Assembly: GCA_024278975.1 (NCBI GenBank) | Contig: JAJRSD010000080.1 | Location: 58,129 to 122,128 of the forward strand | DNA: 64,000 nucleotides | Direction: 5' to 3' | DNA from: Bacteroidota bacterium | Lineage (GTDB): Bacteria; Bacteroidota; Bacteroidia; Bacteroidales; Prolixibacteraceae | Shown here: positions 1 to 7,749 of the stretch, piece after piece | How positions within the stretch are numbered: the first letter of the stretch is position 1 | Layout of the letters: the number at the start of each line of letters is the position of its first letter | Notes under the pieces: model-generated | Told to the model about the DNA's origin: nothing | Database searches by the model: none | Seen by the model: only the letters and a program-made list of their open reading frames with translations | Program-made: the position numbers and the translations under genes

Positions 1-55
1 TATGAATTGCCTCGGCTTCGAGTTCGCGTAAATTTGTTAAACTATATTCATTCAT
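1..55 (-). CDS. cysD: Sulfate adenylyltransferase subunit 2 (CysD), 5' tip only
   Basis: Only the first 18 codons lie in the window; the gene continues past the left edge. They read MNEYSLTNLRELEAEAIH, which fits the conserved CysD start (a short lead, then L..LEAEAIH before the PP-loop domain). CysD makes adenosine 5'-phosphosulfate with CysN at the start of sulfate assimilation. The ATG is at 53-55. The SLC13-type permease lies 122 bp upstream on the same strand, an arrangement that suggests a sulfur-assimilation operon. Because so little is visible, the call rests on this one short motif. Confidence 0.6.
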   Translation of the reverse strand, partial: MNEYSLTNLRELEAEAIH

Positions 56-177
56 GAATAAATGGCTATATTTTTATTTTAGTAAATACTATTTTCAGGA
101 CGGCAAAGATAAAATATTTCTGTCAACACTTACTTTGTAGTTAATAATTGAAAGGTTAAAAAAGATAAAATTAAAAT

Positions 178-1986
178 TTAGAAACTCCAGAAATAGGGAA
201 TCAGTATAAGCGATAAAATAAAAGCCAGTATATTAAGTGGTAAGCCAATTTTCAGGTAGTCGCTGAATTTGTAATTACCAATTGCCTGTACAATTAAATT
301 TGTTTGGTAACCTATTGGAGTTGAGAAGCTTGCCGAAGCGGCAATTGCAATTGTTACAAAAAATGGCTTTGGGTCGATTCCCAATTGTAGTGCAGCCGAG
401 AGTGCAATCGGGAAAACCAATGCCGCAGCTGCGTTGTTAGTAATAATTTCGGTAAAAATTGCAGTTAACAGATATAATGCAGCTAAAACGCCAATTGGTC
501 CAAAATTGTGTGCAATTTTTATCGTAGTTCGTGCGATAGATTCTGCTGCTCCTGAATTTTGCATCGCCTTGCTAATTGCGAAAGCACAGGCAATTGTTAT
601 TAGTACATCCCAGCTAATAGCTTTTGTATATTTTTGGTGAGGCATAATTTTCATCCATATTAACAGAATTGCTGCAATGGATGAGAAAAAGAACATATCG
701 TAATTTATACCATCGGGCGAAGTAAAGAACTTACCCAAAGTAGTTCCTACAATCATTCCTAAAAGAATTATAAATGCAAGCCATTTTTTCAAAAATGTTC
801 CTGTCGAACGGTAATCACGAATATAAGATGTTAGATAAAATATTTTCGATTCGCCCCAGTTTTGGATAAACTTCTCGGTAGTTAAAAGAACCAGATTATC
901 ACCCGGTTTTAGTTGAAGCTTGTCCATATTTGTTGTAATCCGTTCTCCATTTCTATGAATTGCCAAAACAACTGCCTGATAGTGTTCGTAGAAATTAAAT
1001 TCGGGAATGGTTTTTCCAACGCCCGGAAACCGCGGTGCAATTACTGCTTCGTATTGTTTTAATTTATTTTTCGGAACATCTTTTATTAAATCAATTCTGC
1101 TAAGTTCTATATTTTGATTTGCCAGAATATAATTTAACCTACCCGATTTTCCGGCTACTAACAATTTATCGTTGGCCAATAATTTAAAAGTTCCTTTTTG
1201 GGTTTCAATAATATTCCCCTCGCGATTAATGCATTGTATGATAAGATTTTTTAACTCTTTTGCTCTGCCATTTTTTATTTCAATACCAATTAATTTACTG
1301 TTTCCAGAAATAATTATATCATAATAATAGTCTTTGAATTCAGTTCTGCTTTTCGAGTTAAAGAATATTTTTTCGCCCGGAAGGAATTTGTTACTTGCAA
1401 TAGTCATATAAATTGTACCAATAATTGCAATGAAAATACCAACTTTTCCCAGCTCGAACATACTAAAACCTTCGTATCCATTATCAATTATTAAACCATG
1501 CACAACCAAATTTGTTGAAGTACCAATAAGAGTACACATTCCTCCTAAAATTGTAGCAAACGAAAGTGGTATAAGGAATTTCTTTGATGAGAGGTTTAGT
1601 TTTTCCGACCATCTTTTTATGATGGGTGCAAAAATAATTACTACCGGCGTGTTGTTCATAAAAGCCGAAAGAATAGAGACCGGAATCATTATTTGTGGAA
1701 TAAGTGATACCATTTTCCTGCGTTTTCGGGGGAGATAAGTTTGTGCAACTCGATTTAGAATACCAGATTGACGAATTCCTTCGCTTACCAAAAACAGAAC
1801 ACCAATGGTAACCATCCCTTTATTCGAAAAACCGGCAAGCATCTCTTTGTCGGTGATAATTCCGGTGGCCATTAAAACTATTGCCGACGAGAAAAAGATA
1901 AGTCCCGGCCGCATAACTTCTTTAACTAAAGCTATAATAGTAATAAGTATTACTGCTAATACAATATATCCTTCCAGTGTCAGCAA
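178..1986 (-). CDS. SLC13-family permease with RCK_C (TrkA-C) domains, probable sulfate or anion transporter
   Basis: A 602-residue inner-membrane protein of the divalent anion:Na+ symporter (SLC13/ArsB-like) superfamily. Hydrophobic segments fill residues 1-200 and 400-602. A soluble middle part (about 210-385) carries two RCK_C-like modules, recognisable from phrases such as GTFKLLANDKLLVAG and LQLKPGDNLVLLTT. The motif NNTPVVIIFAPI and the later ITNNAAAALVFPIAL are the paired NNT/NNA helical-hairpin signatures of the family. The downstream gene on the same strand starts like cysD, so sulfate uptake is the most likely role (inference from context). A promoter matching the Bacteroidota consensus lies 37 bp upstream of the ATG. 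Other substrates, such as dicarboxylates, cannot be excluded. Confidence 0.85.
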   Translation of the reverse strand: MLTLEGYIVLAVILITIIALVKEVMRPGLIFFSSAIVLMATGIITDKEMLAGFSNKGMVTIGVLFLVSEGIRQSGILNRVAQTYLPRKRRKMVSLIPQIMIPVSILSAFMNNTPVVIIFAPIIKRWSEKLNLSSKKFLIPLSFATILGGMCTLIGTSTNLVVHGLIIDNGYEGFSMFELGKVGIFIAIIGTIYMTIASNKFLPGEKIFFNSKSRTEFKDYYYDIIISGNSKLIGIEIKNGRAKELKNLIIQCINREGNIIETQKGTFKLLANDKLLVAGKSGRLNYILANQNIELSRIDLIKDVPKNKLKQYEAVIAPRFPGVGKTIPEFNFYEHYQAVVLAIHRNGERITTNMDKLQLKPGDNLVLLTTEKFIQNWGESKIFYLTSYIRDYRSTGTFLKKWLAFIILLGMIVGTTLGKFFTSPDGINYDMFFFSSIAAILLIWMKIMPHQKYTKAISWDVLITIACAFAISKAMQNSGAAESIARTTIKIAHNFGPIGVLAALYLLTAIFTEIITNNAAAALVFPIALSAALQLGIDPKPFFVTIAIAASASFSTPIGYQTNLIVQAIGNYKFSDYLKIGLPLNILAFILSLILIPYFWSF

Positions 1987-2022
1987 ATTATTGATTGTTT
2001 ATTTATTACCCATTCGAAAAAT

Positions 2023-2054
2023 CAAATCTAATATTAATATCGAACCCTTTCAAA
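2023..2054 (-). promoter_or_regulatory. Bacteroidota-type promoter for the SLC13 permease
   Basis: Read on the minus strand there is TTTG (2051-2054), a 20-bp spacer, then TAGATTTG (2023-2030). This fits the primary-sigma consensus TTTG-N19/20-TAnnTTTG known in Bacteroides. It lies 37 bp upstream of the permease ATG. Confidence 0.65.
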
Positions 2055-2206
2055 TTATTTTGTCGGTTTTTAAATTTTTATGAATGATTTTTATTGATTT
2101 AATTGAAAAAAAGATGATTTTTTTATACTGCTAAAAATTTAATAAATGGTCGTTATTTTACTTGATATTAAAAAAGTCAATTTTTTTTGAAAAAAATCAA
2201 ATATGA

Positions 2207-2237
2207 TTTGTGCAAAAAAAAATAAATACTACTTTTG
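2207..2237 (+). promoter_or_regulatory. Bacteroidota-type promoter for tRNA-Lys
   Basis: TTTG at 2207-2210, a 19-bp spacer, then TACTTTTG at 2230-2237: a perfect match to TTTG-N19-TAnnTTTG. The tRNA begins 37 bp downstream. Confidence 0.75.
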
Positions 2238-2273
2238 CAACCGCCTTTGAAAAACAAGGGTATAACAAAGGAT

Positions 2274-2346
2274 GACTCAGTAGCTCAGTTGGTAGAGCAC
2301 ATCCCTTTTAAGGATGGGGTCCTGGGTTCGAGACCCAGCTGAGTCA
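2274..2346 (+). tRNA. tRNA-Lys (anticodon UUU)
   Basis: A 73-nt cloverleaf. The acceptor arms GACTCAG and CTGAGTC pair over all 7 bp, with discriminator A. The D-arm is GCTC..GAGC. The anticodon stem CATCC/GGATG encloses loop CTTTTAA, giving anticodon TTT. The T-arm CTGGG/CCCAG encloses TTCGAGA. CCA is not encoded. It has its own promoter just upstream and a strong terminator just downstream, so it is probably a single-tRNA transcript. Confidence 0.97.
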
Positions 2347-2370
2347 CTTTATCGGAATTCATTCCACATC

Positions 2371-2407
2371 AAAAGCACTTAAATCGTTGATTTTAAGTGC
2401 TTTTTTA
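2371..2407 (+). terminator. Rho-independent terminator of tRNA-Lys
   Basis: AAGCACTTAAA and TTTTAAGTGCTT form a stem of about 11 bp around a short loop, followed by a T-rich run. It starts 25 bp after the tRNA. Confidence 0.85.
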
Positions 2408-2448
2408 TTTTGGAGTAGTTCAAATAGAGTCAATATTGAACCGCATAT

Positions 2449-2706
2449 ATGGCTTACCAAATAGTGAATTACATAAAACTTAGATTAGCAGAAAAGGGTA
2501 TAAACTATAGTTGGAGCATTATTGTAGATAAAATGCAAGCACAACAATGTTCATTACAAAGCGTAAACAAAGCTGGCGGAGGTAAAATATACACTAAGCT
2601 ATGCACTCGGCCAAATCCCGATTTAAGTGCAATTTATTCCGCACTCAGTTTTAAAGAAAGACCTTTTGTTAGAAAATCAAAAGTAGTGACCCAACAGCAA
2701 AAATAA
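2449..2706 (+). pseudogene. Transposase C-terminal remnant
   Basis: An 85-residue open frame beginning MAYQIVNYIKLRLAEKGINY. The pattern LAYQIVNYIR..L...GI, followed by a W..I...M and a CTRP motif, is what I recall from the C-terminal end of IS4/IS1634-like DDE transposases in Bacteroidota. The preceding bases read IEPHIWL in another frame, which would join as ..EPHI-LAYQIV, so a frameshift sits near 2447-2452. All catalytic residues are absent. It lies just downstream of the tRNA, a common landing zone for insertions. The IS family name is uncertain. Confidence 0.6.
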
Positions 2707-2767
2707 AATCACATCTCGCTGTTAACAACAGGTTTATGCTTGTGCATTTTCAAGTTGGGTTAATATC

Positions 2768-2860
2768 TATCCCTTGAAAGGGACGGCAAAGAATAGTTTC
2801 TGCACATAATCAGTATTCCAGCAAATATCCTTTGCCGTTGGATTCATTCAACGGATTAGG
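2768..2860 (-). repeat. Two-hairpin dispersed repeat, copy 1
   Basis: Homologous in opposite orientation to 21075-21170. Both copies keep the order hairpin 1 (CCGTTG..CAAC), GGATATTTGC, about 30 variable bases, ATTCTTTGCCGTCC, hairpin 2. Here hairpin 1 is at 2835-2854 and hairpin 2 (TCCCTTGAAAGGGA) at 2770-2783. The loops and stems differ between the copies but pairing is kept. No coding content is seen in 2707-2928. Confidence 0.75.
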
Positions 2861-2928
2861 AATCAGCACTCACACCGGGTTTTAACCTTGTTGTAACTGA
2901 CAACTCTACACTGAGATTGTAAACTTTC

Positions 2929-4047
2929 TCAGGTTGTTTTTTTATATTTCCAAATAGCCAGACTTAAAAAAAGTACACCCAGAGAAAGCAACGAAAGAAA
3001 CTCTTTTATAAGATCGGAAAATCCGGAACCTTTTAAAACAATCATTCGCATAATTCGCATAAAATAAAATATTGGATTTATCCGGTTTACTTCCTGTGCC
3101 CAGTGAGGCATACTTTCAACGGGAGTAAAAATTCCCCCCATCAAAATAAAGATTATCAAAAAAAAGTAACTTATAAACATTACCTGCTGCTGTGATTCGC
3201 TTATTGCCGAAAGAAACAATCCAAGTCCTAAAACCCCTATAAGATAAACGCTTGCAAAACTAAATAGTAGAAATATGCTTCCAACTATTGGAAGATTGAA
3301 AAACAGTCTGGCGATAATTAGTCCGAATGCTAAATCGAACAACCCAATTAACCAAAACGGAACGAGTTTACTTATTATAAACTGGTATTTTTTTATTGGC
3401 GAAACATTAAGTTGTTCGATAGTTCCAATCTCTTTTTCGCGTACCAGATTTATTCCTGCCAGAAACATTCCCACAATTGTAACGAGTATTGCCAAAATCC
3501 CCGGTGCCATAAACCATTTGTAATCCAGCTCAGGGTTATACCAGTAACTTTCGGTAATTTTCACCTGACTTGGCGGTGCGAATTTTGGTATTCCTTTCCA
3601 TTCTGCAATTAGGTTTTTATTGAATTCTCCAATAATGTTTGCAGTGTACGAAAACGAAAGTTGTGCAGAGTTTCCATCAATAGCATTTACAAGTAGCTGA
3701 ATTTGAGCATAATTGTCGCGAATAAGATTTTTCTCCATATTATTGGGGAAAACCATTGCAATATCTGCTTCGTCTTTTAGAAGCATTTCATCGGCCGATT
3801 TTACGTCAAAAATAGTTCCTGTAACATTATAAAAAGGTATTGCTTCGAACTTGGCAATCAGCTCGCGCGAAGTTGCCGACAGATCTTTATCAACTACAAC
3901 CATATCAATTTTTTTCATATCGAATGTAGCTGCATAAACCAGAATCAACATTTGCAAAAGTGGAATTCCAAATATCATTGGTAACATAGTTTTGTTCCTG
4001 AATATCTGGCGGAATTCTTTTTGTAATAGGTATAATATTGTTTTCAT
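2929..4047 (-). CDS. ABC-2 type permease (YbhR-like), distal gene of the efflux operon
   Basis: A 372-residue membrane permease of the ABC-2 (YhfB/YbhS/YbhR) type. It has one N-terminal transmembrane helix (about 22-42), a large extracytoplasmic domain to about residue 175, then five or six helices. The family phrase REKEIGTIEQLNVSPIKKYQ marks the cytoplasmic coupling region. It is the last gene of the minus-strand run tetR, TolC, HlyD, two ATPases, permease, permease. It is therefore expected to dimerise with the product of 4574-5680 in a drug or toxic-compound exporter. It is separated from that partner by about 530 bp, most of which is an inserted element (4116-4557), so its co-transcription may be weakened. 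Confidence 0.9.
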   Translation of the reverse strand: MKTILYLLQKEFRQIFRNKTMLPMIFGIPLLQMLILVYAATFDMKKIDMVVVDKDLSATSRELIAKFEAIPFYNVTGTIFDVKSADEMLLKDEADIAMVFPNNMEKNLIRDNYAQIQLLVNAIDGNSAQLSFSYTANIIGEFNKNLIAEWKGIPKFAPPSQVKITESYWYNPELDYKWFMAPGILAILVTIVGMFLAGINLVREKEIGTIEQLNVSPIKKYQFIISKLVPFWLIGLFDLAFGLIIARLFFNLPIVGSIFLLFSFASVYLIGVLGLGLFLSAISESQQQVMFISYFFLIIFILMGGIFTPVESMPHWAQEVNRINPIFYFMRIMRMIVLKGSGFSDLIKEFLSLLSLGVLFLSLAIWKYKKTT

Positions 4048-4115
4048 TTTATTTTGAGCTGTTAGCTATTAGCTACTCGCTTGTCTGTTATTATTAATAA
4101 TAATTAATTGCAGTT

Positions 4116-4557
4116 GTCATTTCGAAGGAGGCACGACTGAGAAATCTCTATTATAAAGTGAATATTCTCAATCTTTTGTTCGTTGTTGTTTCGTTTATAA
4201 ATCATCATAAATACTATTATTTAGAAAATTCCATTCGGGATTAAATTCATTAATTAATTTTTCCTTTTTCTCTCGGCTCCATTTTTTTAAAACTTTTTCT
4301 CTTTCAATGGCATCATTAATATTTTGAAAATATTCGTAATAAACTAAAAAATGGCAGTTGTATTTTTTTGTAAAACCGGCAATTATTCCATTTTCGTGTT
4401 CGTAAATACGACGTTGTAAATCGTTTGTAACTCCGATATACAGTACTGTTCTATTTTTGTTTGTAACTATATTAATAAAATAATTATGGTCTTTCATTTC
4501 CTTTATAATATCGTTTGTATTAAATGAGATTTCTCCTCCTTCGTCGTCGAAATGACA
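4116..4557 (-). mobile_element. Inverted-repeat element carrying a GIY-YIG gene
   Basis: The two ends are imperfect inverted repeats of about 32-34 bp. Each end begins TGTCATTTCGA and, read inward, reaches GAGAAATCTC. The left end is 4116-4149 and the right end is 4524-4557 (read on the minus strand). The only gene between them is the GIY-YIG ORF. An 80-bp empty version with nearly the same ends lies at 27932-28011. The right end stops 16 bp after the upstream permease gene. I could not identify a clear target-site duplication. Confidence 0.75.
4195..4497 (-). CDS. Small GIY-YIG nuclease-domain protein (URI/UvrC-type) inside an inverted-repeat element
   Basis: About 100 residues when started at the ATG at 4495-4497 (MKDHNYFINIVTNKNRTVLY...). 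A longer frame opens at 4569, but its first 17 residues only translate the terminal inverted repeat, so the later start, preceded by AAAGGAA, is preferred. The GIY-YIG core is visible: NYFINIVTNKNRTVLYIGVT, then N.L..RIYEHENG with the catalytic-type Arg, the family phrase FTKKYNCHFLVYYE, and Glu in the AIEREKVLKKW helix. Stand-alone proteins of this size are abundant in Bacteroidota; their function is unknown. The flanking inverted repeats suggest it is the passenger or mobiliser of the element rather than part of the efflux operon. Confidence 0.85.
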   Translation of the reverse strand: MKDHNYFINIVTNKNRTVLYIGVTNDLQRRIYEHENGIIAGFTKKYNCHFLVYYEYFQNINDAIEREKVLKKWSREKKEKLINEFNPEWNFLNNSIYDDL

Positions 4558-4573
4558 TTGAAGCAGCAAAAAT

Positions 4574-5680
4574 CTATTCCAATCTAATCTTAAACTTCTT
4601 CACACTCATTGCAATAAAAAAGAGAGTCATTCCAATTAAAATCAAGGTCTCTTTCCAAATAAAAGTTATACCAATTCCTTTGAGCATAATTCCACGAAGG
4701 ATAATTATATACCAGCGTGCCGGCATAATATTGCTGAACCATTGTAATACTACCGGCATATTTTCGATGGGGAAAATAAATCCGGAGATAATAATTGTAG
4801 GCAGCATCAATCCAATCATTGATATAAACATTGCTACCATCTGATTTTTTGCTACGGTTGAAATTAGTATTCCCAAACAGAGCGACATCAGAATAAAAAG
4901 GATGGTTTCCAACATCAACAAAATAAAACTTCCGGTAATTGGTACGCCAAAAACAAACCGACCGATTAATATGATTACAAAGGCATTTATTATTGACAGG
5001 AAAAGATATGGAATAACTTTCCCTACTATTATTTGTATGGGTTTTAGCGGCGAAACCAGTAGCACTTCCATGGTTCCGAGCTCCTTTTCGCGCGTAATTG
5101 AAATTGATGTCATCATTGTTGAAATGAGCATTAAAATAAGTGCCATTGTTCCGGGAACGAACATATATGCACTTTCCATCTCTTCGTTGTAATACATTCG
5201 CACTTCGGGGCGTATTTCCAATGGCATTTTAAGGTTGGGGTTTGTTTTTATGATGTAGTCGTTTACAATTCCTTTGACATATGCAATGGCAAGGCGTGCC
5301 GTATTTGGGTCTGATGCATCGGCGATTATTTGCATTTTTGCAGTTCCCTCTTTTACCAGATTTTTGCCAAAATCGTTATCAAAAACAATAACTTCGCGTA
5401 CCTTACCTTTTTTAAAAATGGCATCAATCTCGTCTAAATTAGTTAGGTTTTCGTCTAAAATAAAATAACCCGACGAGAGTATTTTGTTGGTAATTTGTTC
5501 TGTGGTTTTATCTTTCGACTGGTCGTAAATTGCAATATGAATATCGTTGATTTCACTCTTTATTACTGTCCCGAAAATAAGTAACTGAGCAATCGGAATT
5601 CCGAACAATATCAGCATTGTTCGCGGGTCGCGCGAGATGTGGAAGAACTCTTTTTTTATAAAGGAAAGAAGTTGAGTCAT
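4574..5680 (-). CDS. ABC-2 type permease (YbhS-like), first permease of the efflux operon
   Basis: A 368-residue ABC-2 permease. It has an N-terminal helix around residues 22-40 (the motif DPRTMLILFGIPIAQLLIFG is typical), an extracytoplasmic domain to about 165, then a cluster of helices. ITREKELGTMEVLLVSPLKP is the coupling segment next to the membrane. It pairs with the second permease (2929-4047) and the two ATPases upstream. The gap to the ATPase at 6010 holds a decayed four-helix-bundle gene and short-word repeats rather than a tight junction. Confidence 0.92.
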   Translation of the reverse strand: MTQLLSFIKKEFFHISRDPRTMLILFGIPIAQLLIFGTVIKSEINDIHIAIYDQSKDKTTEQITNKILSSGYFILDENLTNLDEIDAIFKKGKVREVIVFDNDFGKNLVKEGTAKMQIIADASDPNTARLAIAYVKGIVNDYIIKTNPNLKMPLEIRPEVRMYYNEEMESAYMFVPGTMALILMLISTMMTSISITREKELGTMEVLLVSPLKPIQIIVGKVIPYLFLSIINAFVIILIGRFVFGVPITGSFILLMLETILFILMSLCLGILISTVAKNQMVAMFISMIGLMLPTIIISGFIFPIENMPVVLQWFSNIMPARWYIIILRGIMLKGIGITFIWKETLILIGMTLFFIAMSVKKFKIRLE

Positions 5681-5693
5681 TAGCTGTTAGATA

Positions 5694-5906
5694 TTAGTTT
5701 AAAGAAAGGCTTCTTTGCAGACCGGTTATCATCTTTTGGATTTCATCAAGTTCTGCAATATTTGATGGGATTGAAACAGAGCATCTTCTTATTTGAGATG
5801 TAATTCCGTAAGTTTCTTCTTTTGGAAAAGAGGCAGTTTCGGTGTAAATTTTAGTAACATGTAGAATTGCTTTCTGCCACACTTTTAAATCTTTAAATTT
5901 ACTCAT
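5694..5906 (-). pseudogene. Four-helix-bundle (S23 / 23S rRNA intervening-sequence) protein, internally deleted
   Basis: A 70-residue frame. Residues 1-52 (MSKFKDLKVWQKAILHV..., ending CSVSIPSNIAE) match the first half of the roughly 120-residue IVS/S23 four-helix-bundle family. The rest (LDEIQKMITGLQRSLSLN) matches its extreme C-terminus. The middle, normally starting with a Gly after SNIAE and holding the third helix, is missing without breaking the frame. Function of the family is unknown. It occupies a gap in the efflux operon and is followed by TTAGTAGT-type words. A second remnant of the same superfamily is at 7750-7913. Confidence 0.75.
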
Positions 5907-5958
5907 AATAAATATTTTAGTGATACGAAAAATTAATCTCTAATATCTTGTTTTTCTT

Positions 5959-6003
5959 TACTAACTGCTAATAACTATCTACTAAACACTAACTACTAAT
6001 AAC
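5959..6003 (-). repeat. Short-word repeat (TTAGTAGT-like)
   Basis: On the minus strand the sequence is a run of variants of TTAGTAGTTAG / TTTAGTAG / TTATTAG. Similar words occur at 19871-19935 and, shorter, at 4057-4082 and 5680-5702. No coding or clear hairpin potential. Confidence 0.5.
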
Positions 6004-6009
6004 CAATTC

Positions 6010-6732
6010 TCATCTCGCTATTTTTACAAATACCTCGTCCATATCTTTTGCATTGTACATTTTTTTCAAATTTGCCGGAGTGTCCAACGCCTCAATTTTT
6101 CCGGCATCCATTATGGAAACACGGTTGCAATATTCGGCTTCGTCCATGTAGTGTGTAGTTACAAATATTGTTGTTCCGTTGTTGGCGGCTTCATAAATCA
6201 AGTCCCAGAATCTGCGTCGTGTTACAGGGTCAACGCCGCCGGTTGGCTCATCGAGAAATACAATCTTAGGGTCGTGAAAAATAGCAACCGAAAATGCAAG
6301 TTTTTGTTTCCATCCCAGTGGTAATCCCCCAATCAGTTTATTTTTAGCCTCTTCGAGATTCAGTTTTTTTAAAAGTTCAGCCTCCTTTTCTTTTCTAACT
6401 TTTCTCGATATTCCATAAATTCCTGCAAATAGTTGAATGTTTTCTGTAACGGTTAAATCTTCGTACAAAGAAAATTTCTGACTCATATAACCGATATTCT
6501 TTTTTATTTTTTCAGCATCGCGATAAACATCGAACCCTGCAACTTTTAATTCGCCGGAGGTGGGCGAGGATAATCCGCATAAAATTCTGATGGTTGTTGT
6601 TTTTCCTGCACCGTTGGCACCCAGAAATCCGAAAATCTCACCTTTATAAACATCGAAAGTAAGGTTGTCGTTTGCTGTAAACGTACCGAACTTTTTAACG
6701 AGATTCTTAACGGATATTATTTTGTCTGTCAT
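6010..6732 (-). CDS. ABC transporter ATPase (second half of a YbhF-like pair)
   Basis: A 240-residue nucleotide-binding protein with Walker A GANGAGKTT (about 37-45) and Walker B IVFLDEPTGGVD. It has the switch His in VTTHYMDEAEYC. The signature motif is LPLGWKQKLAF instead of LSGGQ, the same degeneration I recall in the C-terminal ATPase of E. coli YbhF. The neighbouring ATPase (6772-7695) has a canonical LSGGMKQ. The two would therefore form an asymmetric pair with one canonical and one degenerate site. It energises the two ABC-2 permeases downstream. Confidence 0.93.
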   Translation of the reverse strand: MTDKIISVKNLVKKFGTFTANDNLTFDVYKGEIFGFLGANGAGKTTTIRILCGLSSPTSGELKVAGFDVYRDAEKIKKNIGYMSQKFSLYEDLTVTENIQLFAGIYGISRKVRKEKEAELLKKLNLEEAKNKLIGGLPLGWKQKLAFSVAIFHDPKIVFLDEPTGGVDPVTRRRFWDLIYEAANNGTTIFVTTHYMDEAEYCNRVSIMDAGKIEALDTPANLKKMYNAKDMDEVFVKIAR

Positions 6733-6771
6733 TTTTGTAAGTTTTTTGTCTTAGTTCCAGTTCCAGTTTTT

Positions 6772-7695
6772 TCATTGCGACTGAAAACTGCGACTTCCTT
6801 CCATCAGCTCCATAAAAACATCCTCAATGCCGGGTGTAATCTTTTCAACTAAAATATTTTTATGCCCCAGACTTTGTAAGTATTTGTCGAGTTCGTCTGC
6901 TTTAACACTGTCGTTAATACCGGTAAAATGTACAAATTGCCCAAATGCAAAAACCGATTCGGCATTTTCAAATTTTCGTAAATCTGATATTAACTGATAC
7001 ATATTATCAGAGCGTACCTGAAATATTTTTCGTTGAAATTTCTCAATAATTTTTGTGGGAGAATCGACATCAAGAATTTGCCCGTTTTGCAAAAGTGCAA
7101 CCCGGTCGCATAAAATAGCTTCGTCCATGTATGGTGTTGAAACTAAGATTGTAATATCTTTTTGCTGAAGTTTTTTAAGCATCTCCCAAAACTCCTTTCT
7201 CGAAACAGCATCCACTCCGGTTGTTGGTTCATCGAGAACCAGGATTTTTGGTTTGTGAATAAGTGCACACGAGAGTGCAAGTTTCTGTTTCATTCCGCCC
7301 GAAAGTTTACCGGCGCGGCGGTTTTTAAAAGGTTCAATCTGGTAATAAATATCGCGGATGAGGTCGTAGTTTGCTTCAACTGTTGTACCAAAAACAGTGG
7401 CAAAAAACTGGAGATTCTCTTCCACACTCAAATCCTGATAAAGTGAAAACCGACCGGGCATGTAACCAATAATATGTCGAATCTTTTTGAAATCTTTTTT
7501 AATATCCAAGCCATCCATTTTTGCTTCGCCGGAATCGGGTAAAAGTAAAGTAGTAACTATTCGCATTAACGTAGTTTTTCCGGCACCATCGGCACCAATC
7601 AATCCGAAAAGTTCGCCACGATTAACATTCAGCGAAATATCTTTTAATGCTTCGGTTTTGTTGTACGACTTTGATATGTTATTAATAGTTATCAT
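6772..7695 (-). CDS. ABC transporter ATPase (first half of a YbhF-like pair)
   Basis: A 307-residue ATPase: Walker A GADGAGKTT (about 34-42), signature LSGGMKQKLAL, Walker B ILVLDEPTTGVD. The usual switch His is absent: the sequence is LVSTPYMDEA, with Pro where most ABC proteins have His (THYMDEA in the partner). Residues about 225-307 form a C-terminal extension typical of drug-exporting ABC ATPases. In E. coli the equivalent two domains are fused in YbhF; here they are separate genes 39 bp apart. Each may thus lack one catalytic element (His here, LSGGQ there). Confidence 0.93.
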   Translation of the reverse strand: MITINNISKSYNKTEALKDISLNVNRGELFGLIGADGAGKTTLMRIVTTLLLPDSGEAKMDGLDIKKDFKKIRHIIGYMPGRFSLYQDLSVEENLQFFATVFGTTVEANYDLIRDIYYQIEPFKNRRAGKLSGGMKQKLALSCALIHKPKILVLDEPTTGVDAVSRKEFWEMLKKLQQKDITILVSTPYMDEAILCDRVALLQNGQILDVDSPTKIIEKFQRKIFQVRSDNMYQLISDLRKFENAESVFAFGQFVHFTGINDSVKADELDKYLQSLGHKNILVEKITPGIEDVFMELMEGSRSFQSQ

Positions 7696-7702
7696 TCTTT
7701 TA

Positions 7703-7749
7703 GTATTCAGTCGCAGTTTCAGTCTGAGTCTGAGTCCCAGTCCCAGTTT
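7703..7749 (-). repeat. ACTGNN hexamer array in the operon gap
   Basis: Read on the minus strand the stretch is a chain of ACTGGG, ACTGGG, ACTCAG, ACTCAG, ACTGAA, ACTGCG, ACTGAA: six-base units with fixed ACT(G/C) and variable last bases. The same type of unit is seen at 7945-8021, 8945-9076, 28319-28461 and 28566-28673. Confidence 0.65.

Noticed and set aside
434..640. Plus-strand open frames opposite the SLC13 gene and similar frames opposite other long genes
   Set aside because: They lie wholly within well-supported genes on the other strand and show no family features.
2274..2706. Integrated element using tRNA-Lys as attachment site
   Set aside because: No repeat of the tRNA 3' end and no integrase gene were seen; only a transposase remnant lies nearby.
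4498..4569. Longer N-terminus for the GIY-YIG protein
   Set aside because: The extra residues translate the terminal inverted repeat itself; the ATG at 4497 fits family length and has a purine-rich lead.
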